This document shows, one piece after another, positions 12,441 to 26,315 of a stretch of DNA of 64,000 nucleotides. Position 1 is the first letter of the stretch, and each line of letters begins with the position of its first letter. The stretch lies in contig NC_088299.1 of the NCBI RefSeq assembly GCF_032854445.1, forward strand, positions 10,283,608 to 10,347,607. The letters run 5' to 3'. The position numbers and the translations under genes are program-made. The DNA is from Liolophura sinensis. Taxonomy: Eukaryota; Mollusca; Polyplacophora; Chitonida; Chitonidae. The notes below the pieces were generated by a model. The model had not been told where the DNA came from. It made no database searches and worked only from the letters and a program-made list of their open reading frames with translations.

Positions 12441-12914
12441 TGTATGTAGCAGAACCATCAGTAAATAAGGAAAAAGTCCGGTTCATGAGTGCCTGAGTAC
12501 ATCACCAACGCCGATGGTGTTACAATATCCGCTGTCGGCAGATGTCGACTGACATGGTTTCCTATTGGGCAAAAATAAGACACTAGAAATGATGTAATTA
12601 GGTCAGTGTCGTATCCACCATTTCATTCGTGGCAAAATAAAACAGTGCTAAGTTAAACAGTGCTCGTTTATTAAATCTTCAGGACAATTGGACGCAAGCT
12701 TGTCGGCAGATTTCAAGAACTTGCCTGAAGGCTGGAAACAAATTCCAATAGAACGGCCAATATTGGCGTGTGATCAGCGATTGGCATGTTCTCTGCGAGT
12801 ACTGACATCTTTACCAAGCGGCAATGCTATCTGGCCAGTTTGGAACTGGCTGCGTCTTCCGGATACTAAGCTCGCCAGAGCTAAAAATCCACGAACTGGC
12901 TCCATAATATAAAA

Positions 12915-13144
12915 TAACTGACTTACAGCATAGAGAGTAAAACCAGATCATCAACTACAGTGTAATTGTTGGCAAATGATCACATATAACGTCCCCTAGA
13001 CAACCTCAGTTAGGGGTTTTATTCTAACTGTTCATGTAAATGCTTTAACAGTAGCATTACACATCTCCTGGCACCATGACTTAAGCTGAATTAAGTAAAA
13101 AAATGCATTGATGTTAGTTGCAATTTATTAGACGTCACTTGTAT
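12915..13144. repeat. Old ~250-bp segmental duplication, copy B
   Basis: Partner of 9895-10146. A SINE inserted at its right end at 13151, so the duplication may continue past the SINE (compare 13331-13380 with 10147-10190). Confidence 0.75.
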
Positions 13145-13150
13145 ACGTAT

Positions 13151-13320
13151 ACATTTTATTTATTTATTTATTTGATTGGTGTTTTATACCGTACTCGAGA
13201 ATATTTCACTTATACGACGGCGGTCAGGATTAAGGTGGAAGGAAACCGGGCAGTGCCTGAGGGAAACCCACGACCATCCGCAGGTTGCTGACAGGCCTTC
13301 CCCCGTATGGCCGTAGAGAA
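13151..13320 (-). mobile_element. SINE family 1, 5'-truncated, with target-site duplication
   Basis: Flanked by perfect 10-bp direct repeats GTATACGTAT at 13141-13150 and 13321-13330. The tail is complete; the tRNA-like head is missing. Confidence 0.93.
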
Positions 13321-13720
13321 GTATACGTATGTAAATTATTCTAAAAATTATTCAAAACCCTGAGTTGTCATCACATTTGGTGAGAAAATGAATGTGATAT
13401 GTGTTTGTACGACTGCTTGAGTGACTGCAATACGTTTAAACCTCATCCATTTAGTCACACTTTACTTCAATAATTCAAAGGAGTCAAGTGGTATAAAAAC
13501 TAAAATGTTAATTGGGTCAGGATTCTGCATGAGGACTATTAAAGCATCCCGAGGCCGGGTCATGTATGTTACAGAGTGATGACGACTCAGTATTCTGAGT
13601 GATTCTAAACCAGTGATGTTAATTGCAAGTACTAGTAACAGTCAATGCTTTGGCTTTTACCTTACCTTTTACTTTCGATACTATTAATCCTTCATTTTAT
13701 AAACACGAATGTCGATATAG

Positions 13721-13830
13721 ATTTATATTTATTTATTTCGTTGGTGTTCGTACTCAGGAATATTTCACTTATACAAACTCGGCCAGCGTTATGGCTCGGC
13801 TAAACCAGGCAGTGTCTGGGGGAAAGGTTT
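13721..13830 (-). mobile_element. SINE family 1 fragment
   Basis: Tail TTTATTTATTTCGTTGGTG, ACTCAGGAATATTTCACTTA and a body fragment GGCCAGCGTTATGG. Diverged. Confidence 0.75.
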
Positions 13831-15420
13831 ACACGGCTCACCCTGTAAAATATGTCTGGGACTGACCCAACCCAAGATGGAATTGATTCTCACGAGAGAG
13901 GTCTAATGCAAAGGCAAAGAGAAACAACAAATACAAACAAATATGTAAAATGTATAATTTCCTGGCTCTTATTGCTAACAAGTACATAATCTGGACTTGT
14001 GTACATTGGCTAGATTCATGGCTATTATTACCAATAAATATTAATCCGTTTGAACTTGTGTAAAATGGTTAAATACCGGGCTATTATTGCTCATATTGCT
14101 CTACAGCTATATCGTAGTGAGCTGAGTTGACAGTACGTATGTATGAATGATATTTTATACTATAAATGGTCTCGGAATTATTCAGATTATTTCGGAGCCA
14201 TATTCATAAAGAAATAAAGTGCGGCTTTAAGTCAGAAGGTTTTTTACCACCTTTTTTTCGGGTTTCCACTCACCATACTGCTCCTTGCTGTAGTGCTTTG
14301 CGGACAATCGAATCAATTAGAAACCGTCAAAAGCAGTTTTAATTTTGACTCTAAATTTCAGTGAGCTGGGAGTTGAGGGCACCAGCGAAAGAAAGAGGGA
14401 GCGTGCACGCGCGGAGGGACCTTTATGTGATGGTGGCGATAACTGCTTTTGACCATCTAGAACAGATCCAAAAACCCACTTCGGACAATTACACAACAGT
14501 TACAGTTATGTCAGGAACAATTTAGAAACGTTTCTCATCGATTCTACACGATGGTATGCTTTAGTTGCAACGCTGTTGAGAGAGCAGGGCGTCGCAAGTC
14601 AAGTCTCTCAAGGACCTGTGTGTTTGGCAGACCATTGCCTCAAGGGTTCTGTTCACAGGGGGGAATCAAAGTCGGCTAAATCGAGCCGTTCATTTTGCCG
14701 TATTGACTGAAGGCAAACAGACACGTTTCATCGAACCGTGATAAAAATGAACCTCCAAATTTAATGTTTCCTACGACAAATCGTTCAGATCACGTTAGAC
14801 AAGTTGTACATATGCTCGTCCTATTTCAATCTTTTAGGAAGCAGGGCAATTTAAAGTGTATCAACCATGTAGAACTCTTTCAACTCAGACTTACGTCTAA
14901 ACTTGTAATAGTAACGCTAAGCATATTGTTTTAACGATGATGAAAACTGGTTATAGATCATGAGATGCTCAGAAGTATATATAAAGTTTATTAATATGGA
15001 CGTTGTTACACAAGGCTTACATAATACTAGGCTAAAGACGACGTCGTGTTCGGGACATTTCTTCGGTCCAGCTCTCTCAAACCAGAGAAATCCAGGGCCC
15101 AGCCTCACAAAGATGTCGTACATGTACGATAATCGAACATATAGGGCAACGGTACGGTAAAACATCGACAAATGCACGATAAAAGATATGTCGTACGCCG
15201 TTTTGTGAAACTGCTCCCAGTACAATATACAATATGACAGACCCACACAACCGTACCACTAACGTTAACGCTGAGAAGATATCAGCATTAAAGGACAAGG
15301 CCAACCAATTTCAAATGGATTTCAGTTGTTTCTAGATATGTTTTCAAGATCCGCGACAATTATAAGCGAATAATTAACTAATCTCTGTGTCGAAGTTGAC
15401 GCACGAAAAATGTTATGTTT
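13831..15420. other. No gene recognised; weak local tandem repeat
   Basis: At about 13968-14100, two to three degenerate ~55-bp copies share ACTTGTGTA and GGCTATTATT. Nothing else was identified. Confidence 0.4.
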
Positions 15421-15467
15421 ATGAATGAATGAATGAATGAATGAATAAATGAATGAATGAATGAATG
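15421..15467. repeat. (TGAA)n microsatellite
   Basis: Eleven or twelve TGAA units with one TAAA interruption. Confidence 0.97.
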
Positions 15468-15469
15468 TG

Positions 15470-18439
15470 GCTTAATGTCACTTTTTATATTTATAAAAAG
15501 GCTCTAGAAACAATTGAAAACCAGTCAAAATTCGTTGATCTTGCCCTTTGACATAAATATAAAACCACAAATTTATTATTATTCCACAAAATTATAAATT
15601 GTCTAATAATACAGAGATTTAAACCAAAATTTCTAAAGAAAATATATGTCTTCTCAGCGGTTTGGGAATCTATAGTAGCCTTTATAACTGTCATAAGTTG
15701 ACATTCAACTACTTGTAGAAATCAAATGTAGACTCCGTGCGAAAAACTTTAAGACAAATTCTTAATCAGTCAAGTCCAGGAATTCCTTGTACGCAGCCGA
15801 ATGAATAACGTATCGCTATACACTCTGTGGCAATTCGAGGAGCAAAACGTTAACTTGGCAAACAAATAGTTTGAAGTCGTGCAATCGAGGCAAAATCAAG
15901 GAGTGTACTCACAGGACTGAGTTACTTTTAACTCATACGTACTTGTCAGAGAAGTAGCTGACAGTTGCAGCTTCCGTTGAAACTTAAAACCAAAGCACCC
16001 CGTTATTTTGACGTTGTATATAGTCAGTTTGTAAGCCAGTAAGCTCTGGTTGAAACTTAAAACCAGAGCATCCGGTAGTTTTAGCGCTGTATTCAGTTGT
16101 ATCTAGGCATCAAAGACTAGAAATTTCAGGCCGATTCCATACAATGTTATAGACTTAAGGCATTTAAAGGTCCATTAGTATGCGTATTTTGCTGGCCGAG
16201 AAAATCAAAACGTGATTTCACTCAGAGTAGCCATGTTGTAGAAGCCCTTATGAACTTAACCAATCACTAGCGCTAAAAGTGTCACGTGATAATTGGCTGT
16301 CACGTCAAGAAATCTATTAGTTCTCGATTGTCAGTGTGCGGTTTCTTACAGTGGATATACAGATATTGATGCAATAAATTGAATTTTGCGGTTAGTTTAA
16401 GTGTTAAACTGATGCATTTTTGACCACACATTTATGAGCAGGGACCTGAGAACGGATGCCCTTTGGTAGGGTATCAGGCGTTTTTGTTCGTATTTTCTCA
16501 ATGTCAAATTGTTTAATACCGATGGTACGGGAGAGTCCTTAGGTTTTGGACGTCACTCTAGATAGCTATAACATGGCAAAATGGGGTCACCAAATGAGTG
16601 GCTAGGTACGATTGTTTGTTATTTATTTTGTTGATAAGCGGTGTAGAATGTTTTAAATATTTTTAGGACATTTCAGGAATACTGCTTTATTAATTCATTC
16701 AGCTTTAGTGGCTGACTTTATGTTCATTTGAAAGATTTGCATGAACATAAATCTTGTTGATCCTTGTATTAAAATCTGAAATCCAAAGTAAGCCTTTAAA
16801 TCTCATTTAATTTTTATTGACAGGAACTAAGGTTTTTAAACCACAAAGCTCTAAAAATAATACAAACCACCAGAGAGCTAAGATAGTATGTAAAGCAAGA
16901 CATTGTATTAGTCATGCAAAAGGAAGCAGTCAGCAGGTGTCATTTATGTCAGAAAGACACTGACAAGAAATGCTAGACGAGTAAATGTAATCATTATCCA
17001 AATGGTGAACAATGCTAAAAAAAATGCTGATAATCAAAAATAATTATCTCAGTTGTCCTTTGACTGAAACTCTTCATATACACTATGTGGCTATTTTATT
17101 GAGCACGATGCATACAGAACGCTAGCCTTCAATGAAGCGGAATGAGACACGATTGTCAAAAACACAGTGCCAGAGATCACTGACATTCCTACAATATTTA
17201 CACGTAAAAAAACTGATATTGTGAAAATTAAGAAAAATAGAGTGAAGGTATTTGACGGGATATCCTTCTGACACTAGTTTTAGGGGTAATAACTTACAAT
17301 GACTGAAATCATTGAACGTAGCTTGTGACATTGATTTAAACCTGATCTATCAATTGTTACAATGCGAAATATTTACTCGCCATATACATGAGCCATTTAG
17401 TAGAAGAATTAACAATGCCAAAATGGAAATCATCCCTGTTGCGGTCTTCAGTAAGAGTAAATGAACATTGTCAAAATTATCTTTGGGATACCAACGATTA
17501 ACCACGCGGAGTTTGCTATCAAAGACTGGTACATTTCCACAGACGTCTGTGCTTGCCAATCTTACATAGCGAATACCAGTACACAATACGAGCTACGACA
17601 ATTGTGTGCTGTTAAAGTTTTGTTCAGAACTTGCCCGTGGCGGGAACAGAAATTTATGCAATAAGTTAACAGTGTATGTGTAAGGGGACCTCGGGATATT
17701 GCTTTTAATACACCAATGAGGTGACAGTTAACACGATCGATGTCTTCCATATTTATATCTGTGTGGTTAAATTGATATTAATCAACTAGAAGTGTACCGG
17801 TTTGAATAATCTGTGTACTACATCTGCGTTCCTCCGAGAACAGATATATATTGTAATGAGGTTAAGTCTAGGTCGGTTATATAGTCACTTCGAGAGTGCA
17901 CTTATACGATTGGGAGAGGATACCGGAGTGTCCGGGATAAACCACCGACGGCGAGTTTCTGATGATTTTGCCCACATACAAATATTATGTTTATGTTGGT
18001 TGCTGAATACGAGTGGTCTTCAGCGTTCATTAGACTGTGGAACAAAGGTTCCATGAGCGTCGTCATTCGCTTACTGTCACCAAGGCCGCACGAACAATAA
18101 GAGTTGGTTAACAAACAAATTCCGGTCCAAGACTGGACAGATATAATCTGACCCAAATGTTTGAAAATACTATGCTTCAAACAGGCCTTGAGTTACACCC
18201 CCAAGCAACACAAACTAATATAAACTTAACATCTTTGGCCATGTTGACTTGCTGGTGTTAAGCATTCGGTCTAAACCAGTAGGACCCGTAGACGTTAATC
18301 CACATTTCCATTTTACCACCTGTATAGTTTGAGCCTAAGACATAATGTGTATTACTGAAATACCGCATATTGGGGCCTTCAAGGACAATCGCAGCTAAAT
18401 GATCCAGGAGCCTTTTACCTATGTGATAACTATGAGTTA
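15470..18439. other. No gene recognised; small duplications
   Basis: A ~62-bp direct duplication (TTGAAACTTAAAACCARAGC) lies at about 15975-16100. A fragment related to the RT relic lies near 16865-16990 (CACCAGAGAGCTAAGA). The rest is unassigned. Confidence 0.4.
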
Positions 18440-18551
18440 AAGTCCATCTCTTTCCAGTTTCCCCTTTTCTTTTACGTGTGGGCTTCTACCAGGCTCACAA
18501 TACATTTTGGACGCCCTCGTATAAGTAAAATATACTTGGGCACGGCGTAAA
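18440..18551 (+). mobile_element. SINE family 1 tail fragment
   Basis: CTCACAATACATTTTGGACG, then CCTCGTATAAGTAAAATATA and GGGCACGGCGTAAAA match the family tail with several changes. Confidence 0.65.
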
Positions 18552-18829
18552 AATGCCGTGGGCGCTGTCGAACAAAATCAATACTATTTAGGCCATTTTG
18601 ATTCCACAGGCTTTGTTCCACCCCTTGTTGATAGGCCCTTCGGCTTCAGACTTCATATAATGATGAAAAGAAGTAGCAAACCTGAAAAAAGAACAAAGTA
18701 CATGTGCCTGTGTCCGTTTCAGTTATCCCTCATCTTCATCTTTGATAATTCCATAACAAAGTACGACGTGAGGGAAGTTCGAAAAAAGGGATGGCTTTTA
18801 TATAACACTCTTATACCTTTGCGTGTCCA

Positions 18830-18960
18830 TTCGATTAAAGCAGCGCTCTCGACGCATTCGGTGTTTCCTTGACCGGTCGGGTCGCGGGTTCAGATCCAGG
18901 CTCGATTAATTTGGCTGCACCTTGTTGGTTCCTACCCCTTAAAAACCCATTTAAATGAAA
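18830..18960 (+). mobile_element. SINE family 4 (tRNA-like B box), tentative
   Basis: GCGGGTTCAGATCCAGGCTC is a near-consensus B box within a tRNA-like context (GCGCTCTCGACGCATTCGG upstream). An AT-rich tail follows. A distantly similar piece lies at 11215-11270. Confidence 0.45.
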
Positions 18961-19717
18961 TATTTTTTATAATATTTTTTAAAGTAAAATAAATAATCAA
19001 TGAATACATACAGAGTAATAATGAGTGTTGCCGTTTGTCAGTTCTACCACTGTGTTATATTTAACACAGGTATGGACGTATACATAAATTATAAGATAAC
19101 TGAACATTTCAAAACGTCAGTCGTTTGCTGTCTGTTATTAAATTAAGTTTTTGAAAAAGGACCAAAGCCACCTTAATATCCATTGCAGTAAGAACAATTG
19201 TTACGTCGCTTTGGATGAACTGAGAAATGAATCGATCAGACGATGTAAACAGCAATCTGAAGACCACCCTTTGCCCAAAAAAACTCTTTTTTGAACTCAG
19301 AATGAAACAGGCTGGGACTTAATATGCATAAAGAACAAAAATCTTGACTGGTCTCTTGTTACAATGGGGTATAAACGGATTTGACGTGGCATACCTCTAC
19401 GCGCAGTATCGGATGTGAGATCACTTAATTATCCTTAACCGGCGCTATTCCGGCCATCGCAGAACATAACGGACAGATATTATTAAATACATGAAATCTA
19501 CATCATTCCAGTAGAGCTTACTGATTCCTATATACCAATGAAAGTGATTAATCAGTAGATTATAATAGTCATAAACACAATTATGTTTAGTATGACGAAC
19601 GTTTTTGTTATTTCAGTAAAATACTTTTATTGGTATCACGGGCTATTCTGTTTTCCATATTAACATAACATTGCAGTACCAGTAAGATAATCTATGAAAG
19701 AGATAACCCAGAAAACC

Positions 19718-19833
19718 TTTATTTACTTATTTAATTAATTAATTAATTAATTATTGCTGTTTTACCCCGTACTCAAGAATATATCACTTATACGACAGCG
19801 GGTATTACAGTGGGAGGAAACCGCGCAGACTTA
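19718..19833 (-). mobile_element. SINE family 1 fragment
   Basis: (TTAA)n-modified tail, ACTCAAGAATATATCACTTA, TACGACAGCGGG and GGGAGGAAACCGCGCAGA. The head is missing. Confidence 0.75.
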
Positions 19834-20699
19834 TGTTGAATTTAACGGATTAGTTTTTACAGTGTAAGACCTTCTACAGAAGCGCATCCTTTATTAGATT
19901 TTGTGTAAGTGTTTAGCGAATGCACATGTTTGTACCTTAAAGAACACCTAGTTACGCCAGTGTGGCTGGTTGTAAGGCTCGCTGTCAGCCAATTCCACTG
20001 CGCGTATATGTACATAAACTGGGCTTCATAAGAGACAATAAGCGGTCAGGACATATCTATTGTGTTTACATAAACTTTTAAACGACCCACTATAGTACCC
20101 AAAAGGTCAAAGGTCAGTATTAGCGGTCCGATTTCATGGTATCCACATGATGCATACAAAATCAGAAATTACATCTACCTTAAAGTTCAAAGTACTTTAT
20201 CAAGCGCTAGCTGTGAATAGTGGCACATAGAGCAAACATTCGACAGTGCGATTAGGGTATACCTTACGCTTGTGCCAGTTAAACTGACAAACTATGTCAG
20301 CAAATGTTGACAAATACATGTACAGCGTGTGAATTGAACTTAGCTAAACTGAGTTCACACATATTACAGAGCGCAAGGTCCAGGCGATCAAATCGCAGCC
20401 CCGACTGAGCACGCGGGTTACAGGCCGGTTGTAGAGTGGAGAAAAGGGGGCGTACATTGCTAGGTGTTAAATACTGCTATAAAATCGCTGTCATGACATA
20501 ACACTGCTATTATCAAAGCCATTAGACAAAAATTGTATAAGTGCTGTATTAGCTTACCTTTTATATCACTGTGAACAGCATCCTTTTTGATAGAGCACGT
20601 GAAACAGCGTTTGTGTAAGTCCACATACAAAGTCCAGGTTAAGGATGAACAGAGAAGGTATATACCAACGTCGAAGCCTGAAACGCGAAACTTCAAGTT

Positions 20700-21260
20700 A
20701 CCCAGGCCGAGTTTGACATAGACGCGTCACTGTGAATAAACCCGCGGTTCCCGCCTGCCTTAATATTGGCTCTATTGAGTGCGGTACCTCGGTGTCCAGA
20801 GCTAAGCGATATAAGCACTAGGAGCGTTCCAGAGGCAGGTAATTGTGATGGAACTGTGAAGTTACCTAACAGAGCCAACTGGCGTGAGGGAGAGGGCGTC
20901 GGGCTGTGGATGCTGACAGCCAACATCTCATTGCCTCTCGGGATGCAATAATACCGGCGTTAATAAGCGATATACAAGCGAGCATGGTGTAATTGGATGG
21001 TGACTCGGAGACAGCGCCGCCCGGGGTTGTACGACCTTTCTTACCCAGCGGGATCATCCAGATCTAGCCGTTAGCCGCTGAGCTTCACTTCAAAGAAAAC
21101 CAATCGTGTGGTAGGGTTGCGCGGATATGTACAGATGGTACGGATTACACTCTCCTCGATTTTTTGTAGACAGGAATACAGATATAGCCCCGCCGGGGAC
21201 ACCCTTCCACCCACATCTGCAGCGCCTAAACATATATGGGTGACGGGTGTTACCCTTTAG
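20700..21260. other. Locally GC-rich island, no gene recognised
   Basis: This stretch is visibly richer in G+C and CG steps than its surroundings and is free of the SINEs. Short frames are open on both strands, but none resembles a known family. It could be a promoter or untranslated exon of a minus-strand gene such as the SLC6 transporter, but nothing in the sequence proves that. Confidence 0.3.
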
Positions 21261-23431
21261 GTGCGACAAGACAATTTTCACGGAACACAATCTTGTACAC
21301 CTTGCGGCTTTTTACCTATTGTTAGAATTTGGGGGTAGTATGGAGTAGCGAACCAAAGTAAGAAGGCGTGAGATACCTTGAAACCTCAACACTCGAGTAT
21401 ATTTCTTGAAAACATATAAACTTAATTACCATGTAGCGCAAGCTCGCCAAGAACAGTATGCTTGCAGCGGGTATGTATTGACTCACAAACGGTCGTCAAC
21501 ATAACAGAATACAAATATTTTCACAATATCACATCATGTGATAGGTTTACACTGATTTATGTAAGGTTTTGCTCACATTTTTGTTCTAACCGTTGGGGAA
21601 AATAACTAATCTTCAATCCCCCGATGTGAATCTGATTCCACAAAGCGATCAAACTTTAAATGTTTTTTTAATGTTCTTATTTAAAATTGTTCACAATGCC
21701 AGTGAACTTTGAAGACAAAAGCATCTTCAACGATCAACATACTGCATAAATGATCCAACGAGCTTCATGGATCGCTTATGTTCACCTTGGACCCTTGACT
21801 AATGAGAGTTACGGAATCTAAAAATCACTTGACTTTGGGTTTGATCTCGCTCCTTATGTGTCAACAATTTGGTATCGTCCACCTTACCAAGCACTGTGGC
21901 ACGCCTGCCTCCCATGTATTATGATTGGTCGGCTTAGAACGCCGATATATGGTTTGCGATAGTTTACGAATGTCCAGCGACAGCCCATATACCCCTTACA
22001 ACTTCCTGTTGTGTTAATTCTGCGAGAAGGCTGCAAACGGCTTCATTACGTTTATTTAAAGGCAAAGAAAACATTAAAATGAAGTATTATCTGATAAAAG
22101 ACCATTAAAAACTGTCTATGAAAATAGTTGGGTTTATATTTTTTACAACTTGTTTGACCTAGTAAAATGCATTGCAATATTTTATTCTGTGGTGACCCTC
22201 TCTGACCACAATAGGACCAGTGACTACCCAGTGAGTTTTTGGCTACTTAGCACACGTTAAAAATTTCATTCAAAGTGCATATACATACAAATCTATGAAT
22301 GCATTCGCTGATTTGACGTTGAAACGAATTATTCAGGCAAAAAGTATACAAAAAGTATATACAGGCAAAAAGTGACGTAATACATACCTTCTGGGTCACA
22401 ACAGACCACGGTAGAATCTGATCTTTTAACACAATTTTTTGTCGGTTAGAAAAATTATAAAGAAACTAAATCCAACTATTTTCCTGGACAATTTTTCATT
22501 ATCTTTCAGCTGATATATAGGCCTACTTCATTTTAGAGTGGTCTTTGGCTTTAACGCCATGCGCGACATGAAGCCGTGTTATCTTTATAAACTGAACTGT
22601 TGACCGTTTGCAATGACTTGAATCAGATGTTCTGATGAGACCTAAAACTGGCGGATCGTAGTAACATAAGGGACAAAACGTTCACCACTTGGCTACAGCG
22701 TCACGTGATCGATAGCCTTCATGTATGACATGCTTTTTTCTGTCACTGCGTGTGTTGATGTCGGCTGCACCTTAGTTCATTGAGGAATATACCATTATAA
22801 TCTTATTCATTCCCACATTTTTTGTTATTTCTGAAAATTCAATGAGAGGTTACTTTTTGGACTGATTATGCAATGATCCAAAAAGATTTCATTTATATCG
22901 TGGTTGTCAAGTTGAATCAACCTCGGACTCAGTGCACTATTACCCGGTATAATGTAAATAACAGTGGCGATTGCCATGTGATTTCCACTGGAGTGGTAGC
23001 AACCGCTATGTCCAAACATCACCGTGACTTATCACCACATTGTGATTTATTACCACTGCTGGAACGGTGAATCATAAAATTGTAATGAAAGATAATGAAG
23101 CTAAATAAGGGAAAGGAACTGTAAAAAGCTGTGAGATGGGCCATTGTATGAGCCACTTCCTCGGTACTTAACCGTGTTCCGAAGGAGTTAATGTTCGCTT
23201 TACACGGGACAGCCTCAGAAGATGAAAAATATAAAATCAGGATTGCTTCGTGGTGCTATCAACAGATAGAGTGAATGGAATCAAGTATTTTGTGTGGAGA
23301 TCATTTTTACGAGCTCCATGACCTGTCCAGTCCTACGCGTGGAAGCTTTTTTGATGTTCACATGTTGGGTTGAGGTTAGTATCCACGGGGTGTTGACAAC
23401 ACCCTTCTCCCAAACACGATCTCTCCTTCAT
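21261..23431. other. No gene or repeat recognised
   Basis: AT-rich, no SINEs, short frames only. Confidence 0.4.
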
Positions 23432-23444
23432 TCTTACAGGTATT

Positions 23445-23710
23445 GGGGCCTCCGTGGCTCAGTCAGCTAGCGCGCTAGCGCATCGTAATGACCCAGGAGT
23501 CTCTCACCAATGCGGTCGGTGTGAGTTCAAGTCTAGCTCATGCTGGCTTCCTCTCCGGCCGTAAGTGAGAAGGTCTTACAGCAACCTGCGGATGGTCGTG
23601 GGTTTCCCCCGGGCTCTGCCCGTTGTCCTCCCACCATAATGTTGACCGCCATCATATAAGTGAAATATTCTTGAGTACGGCGTAAAACACCAATCAAATA
23701 AATAAATAAA
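23445..23710 (+). mobile_element. SINE family 1, full length with 13-bp target-site duplication
   Basis: Perfect direct repeats TCTTACAGGTATT at 23432-23444 and 23711-23723. Intact A and B boxes and an (AATA)n end. Looks recent. Confidence 0.96.
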
Positions 23711-24507
23711 TCTTACAGGTATTACTGAATATTCAGTTGTCAGCGGACCGCTTCAATGTAGCGATATAGCTGCTGTATTGCGTGAAATAATCACGAGGTG
23801 CTTGGGATTTTTGTCATTTAATCTATTTGTAGGATGTAACCAATATACGTCAGTCTATACCGGAAGTGGTAATATGTTGCTTCTGATTTTATGTTTGTGG
23901 GGTTATTTTGTAACACCCAAGGAGATAATTCCTAAACGATGTGTTACAAACATTTGTCAAATAGATGTTTCAAGCAGGGGGGCGGGGGCGTCTTCTCTCT
24001 ATTTTTTGTGTGCATTTGCTTGCTGAATACAACATAGAAGTGTGGTTTCATTGTGTCTTTATTCCATTCTTTGTTCATGTTTGTAACTGAGTAATCAGAT
24101 GCCTTTACATTAAATTTTTATGACATATAACAGTCTACAAGCGATGTATATATGCAAACTGTGGGAGTTACCTTGATTGCGCTGGAGGCCAAAGCTAGAG
24201 TTGAATCATCGACGAAGAAAGAACACTGGAAGTCTCAGTCGCCACGGATACACACGGGTGATTTAGTATTTCGCGTACTGCGCTAGTTCAAATCTCACAC
24301 GAAACTCACAGCCTAACAGTAAGAGAGGTTACATGTAATACATTTGCGTAGCCTACCTATACCACAAGCTACAAACCGTGTTTAATGACTATCGCCTCTA
24401 TTCGAGTAACAACATACTCATGCATTGCTTTCATGAAGATTATCAACAGCAGGGAGTGTATATATAATATATATACTGTCAGATTAAAGTCCTACCAATA
24501 AACTGTA

Positions 24508-24765
24508 GGGACCTCCGTGGCTCAGTTGGTTAGCGCGCTAGCGCAGCGTAATTACCCAGAAGGCTCTCACCAATGCGGTCGCTGTGAGTTCAAGTCCAGC
24601 TCATGCTGGCTTCCTCTCCGGCCGTAAGTGGGAAGGTCTGACAGCAACCTGCGGATGGTCGTGGGTTTCCCCCGGGGTCTGCCCGGTTTTCACCCACCAT
24701 AATGCCGGCCACCGTCGTATAAGTGAAATATTCTTGAGTACGGCGTAAAACACCAATAAAAAAAA
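24508..24765 (+). mobile_element. SINE family 1, full length
   Basis: Head GGGACCTCCGTGGCTCAGTT, B box GAGTTCAAGTCC, tail ending CACCAATAAAAAAAATC. Possible short target-site repeat AATAARCTG. Confidence 0.93.
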
Positions 24766-25699
24766 TCAATAAGCTGAAAGAGGAATGTCATACTGTCAGA
24801 TGTATTATCAAATGTAGACTTTGGTCATGACCCACGACACAGGTTGTATTTTGATCAAGCTGACATAAAGTAATTTTGCAGCATCGTTTTTAAAGTTCAT
24901 GTTGGTTTCAGTCCAGGCTAAGCAACACAATAGTTTACACCATATGTATGCGCCAATATAAGAAAACCTGATTTGAGGTCGGTGTAACTGTCGTGCATTT
25001 AAAAAAAAAATCGGCACAGGGATATTAGCTTATATCTGATGTATTTGTCTGTATTTTTATTAGACTCTCGGGTAAAGTGGGTTAGAACTGGTTAGATTTG
25101 TAATTAGATCAGGGCGATAAGGGCAGCGTTCTCTTTCTTGTATTTGTAATCCATCGAGGATTGACTAACAATGTTATCTTAATACCTGACAGTTTATCCA
25201 CATTGATGTAGCTGCAGCTCGCCCCGAAATCCATAAAAGGAAATCATGGAGAAATCGGTCAATTTCGGTTTTCTTCGGCTTGGTAGTTTTGGAACAACGG
25301 TCTCCAAAAACAAATTTGATTTAGGGCCAGAATAAAGTAGCTGCATGTGACGTCATTGACGACATAAATTATAAATACGATCTGTGCGGCCCACCTACTA
25401 TCAAACCACTCGACTCCTTTAACACAGTGCAACAAAAATCTAAAAATAAAAGAAAATGCATCAGTAAAGATGCTCTCTTCACTTTTACAGTTTCTTTCAC
25501 TTGAACGAATTAATCGCGAGCGTTGTAAACCTAAAATTACCTTGACAAGTTGTATTTCCGTATCATCTCTATTCTCAGCCGAAGTTAAAATGTGGGCTAA
25601 TGCTCGTGGAGTATTTATGTGGGGGGATTCATCTGTTTGGCAGACTTTGTGACAAGCTAAGGTGTGTTGTGCACACCTTGTAACTCAGCACAGTCTAGG
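24766..25699. other. No gene recognised
   Basis: Unique-looking sequence between a SINE and the 85-bp tandem repeat. Frames are short and unsupported. Confidence 0.4.
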
Positions 25700-26050
25700 T
25701 GCCTAGGCCTACCCACCCACAAGCAGGAAAATCGGTGTACATTGCCCAGATCTGCACACTGGTACATCGGCCTACCCGCCAAAAAACAGAAAAAGAGAGC
25801 ATGTTAATGGGGGCATAGCATAGCATGCACGTTGACAGGGGCATCGCCGTGGATTGTCCAGGTATACAGAGGGGTACATCGGCCTACCCACCCAGAAACA
25901 GGGAAAGTTTAATGGGAACATCGCTGTAGATTGCCCACGTCAACGGACTGGTAGATCGACCTACGCAACAAGAAACACGGAATGTTTATTGCGAACATCG
26001 CCGAGGATTACCCAGGTCTACAGACTGGTACATCGGCCTATCCCCCCCCA

Positions 26051-26117
<67 letters not shown>

Positions 26118-26315
26118 AACAGGGAAAGAGTACAAAGGTAATGGGGGCATCGCTCTACATTGCCCTGGTACATCTGGCTACCAACCCAGAGAGACGGAAA
26201 GTTTAATGGGGGCATCGCTGTAGATTGCTCAGGTCTACAGATTGGTGCATCGGCCTACCCATCCAGAAACACGGAAAGTTTAATGAGGGTATCGCTGTAG
26301 ATTGCCCAGGCCTCT
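25700..26315. repeat. ~85-bp tandem repeat
   Basis: Seven diverged units share GGTACATCGGCCTACCCACC, AGAAACAGGGAAAGTTTAAT and GGGGGCATCGCTGTAGATTG. One unit contains a (CT)n(CA)n microsatellite. Confidence 0.88.
26049..26115. repeat. (CT)n(CA)n compound microsatellite
   Basis: A CT run of ~9 units followed by ~25 CA units with two CG interruptions, inside a unit of the 85-bp repeat. Confidence 0.97.

Noticed and set aside
12688-12912. 74-codon frame with Trp- and Pro-rich end
   Set aside because: No recognised domain, no splice context, and it lies directly before a segmental duplication; likely chance.
25854-26206. Frames with Ser-Leu and His-Thr runs
   Set aside because: They are translations of the (CT)n(CA)n microsatellite within the 85-bp tandem repeat.
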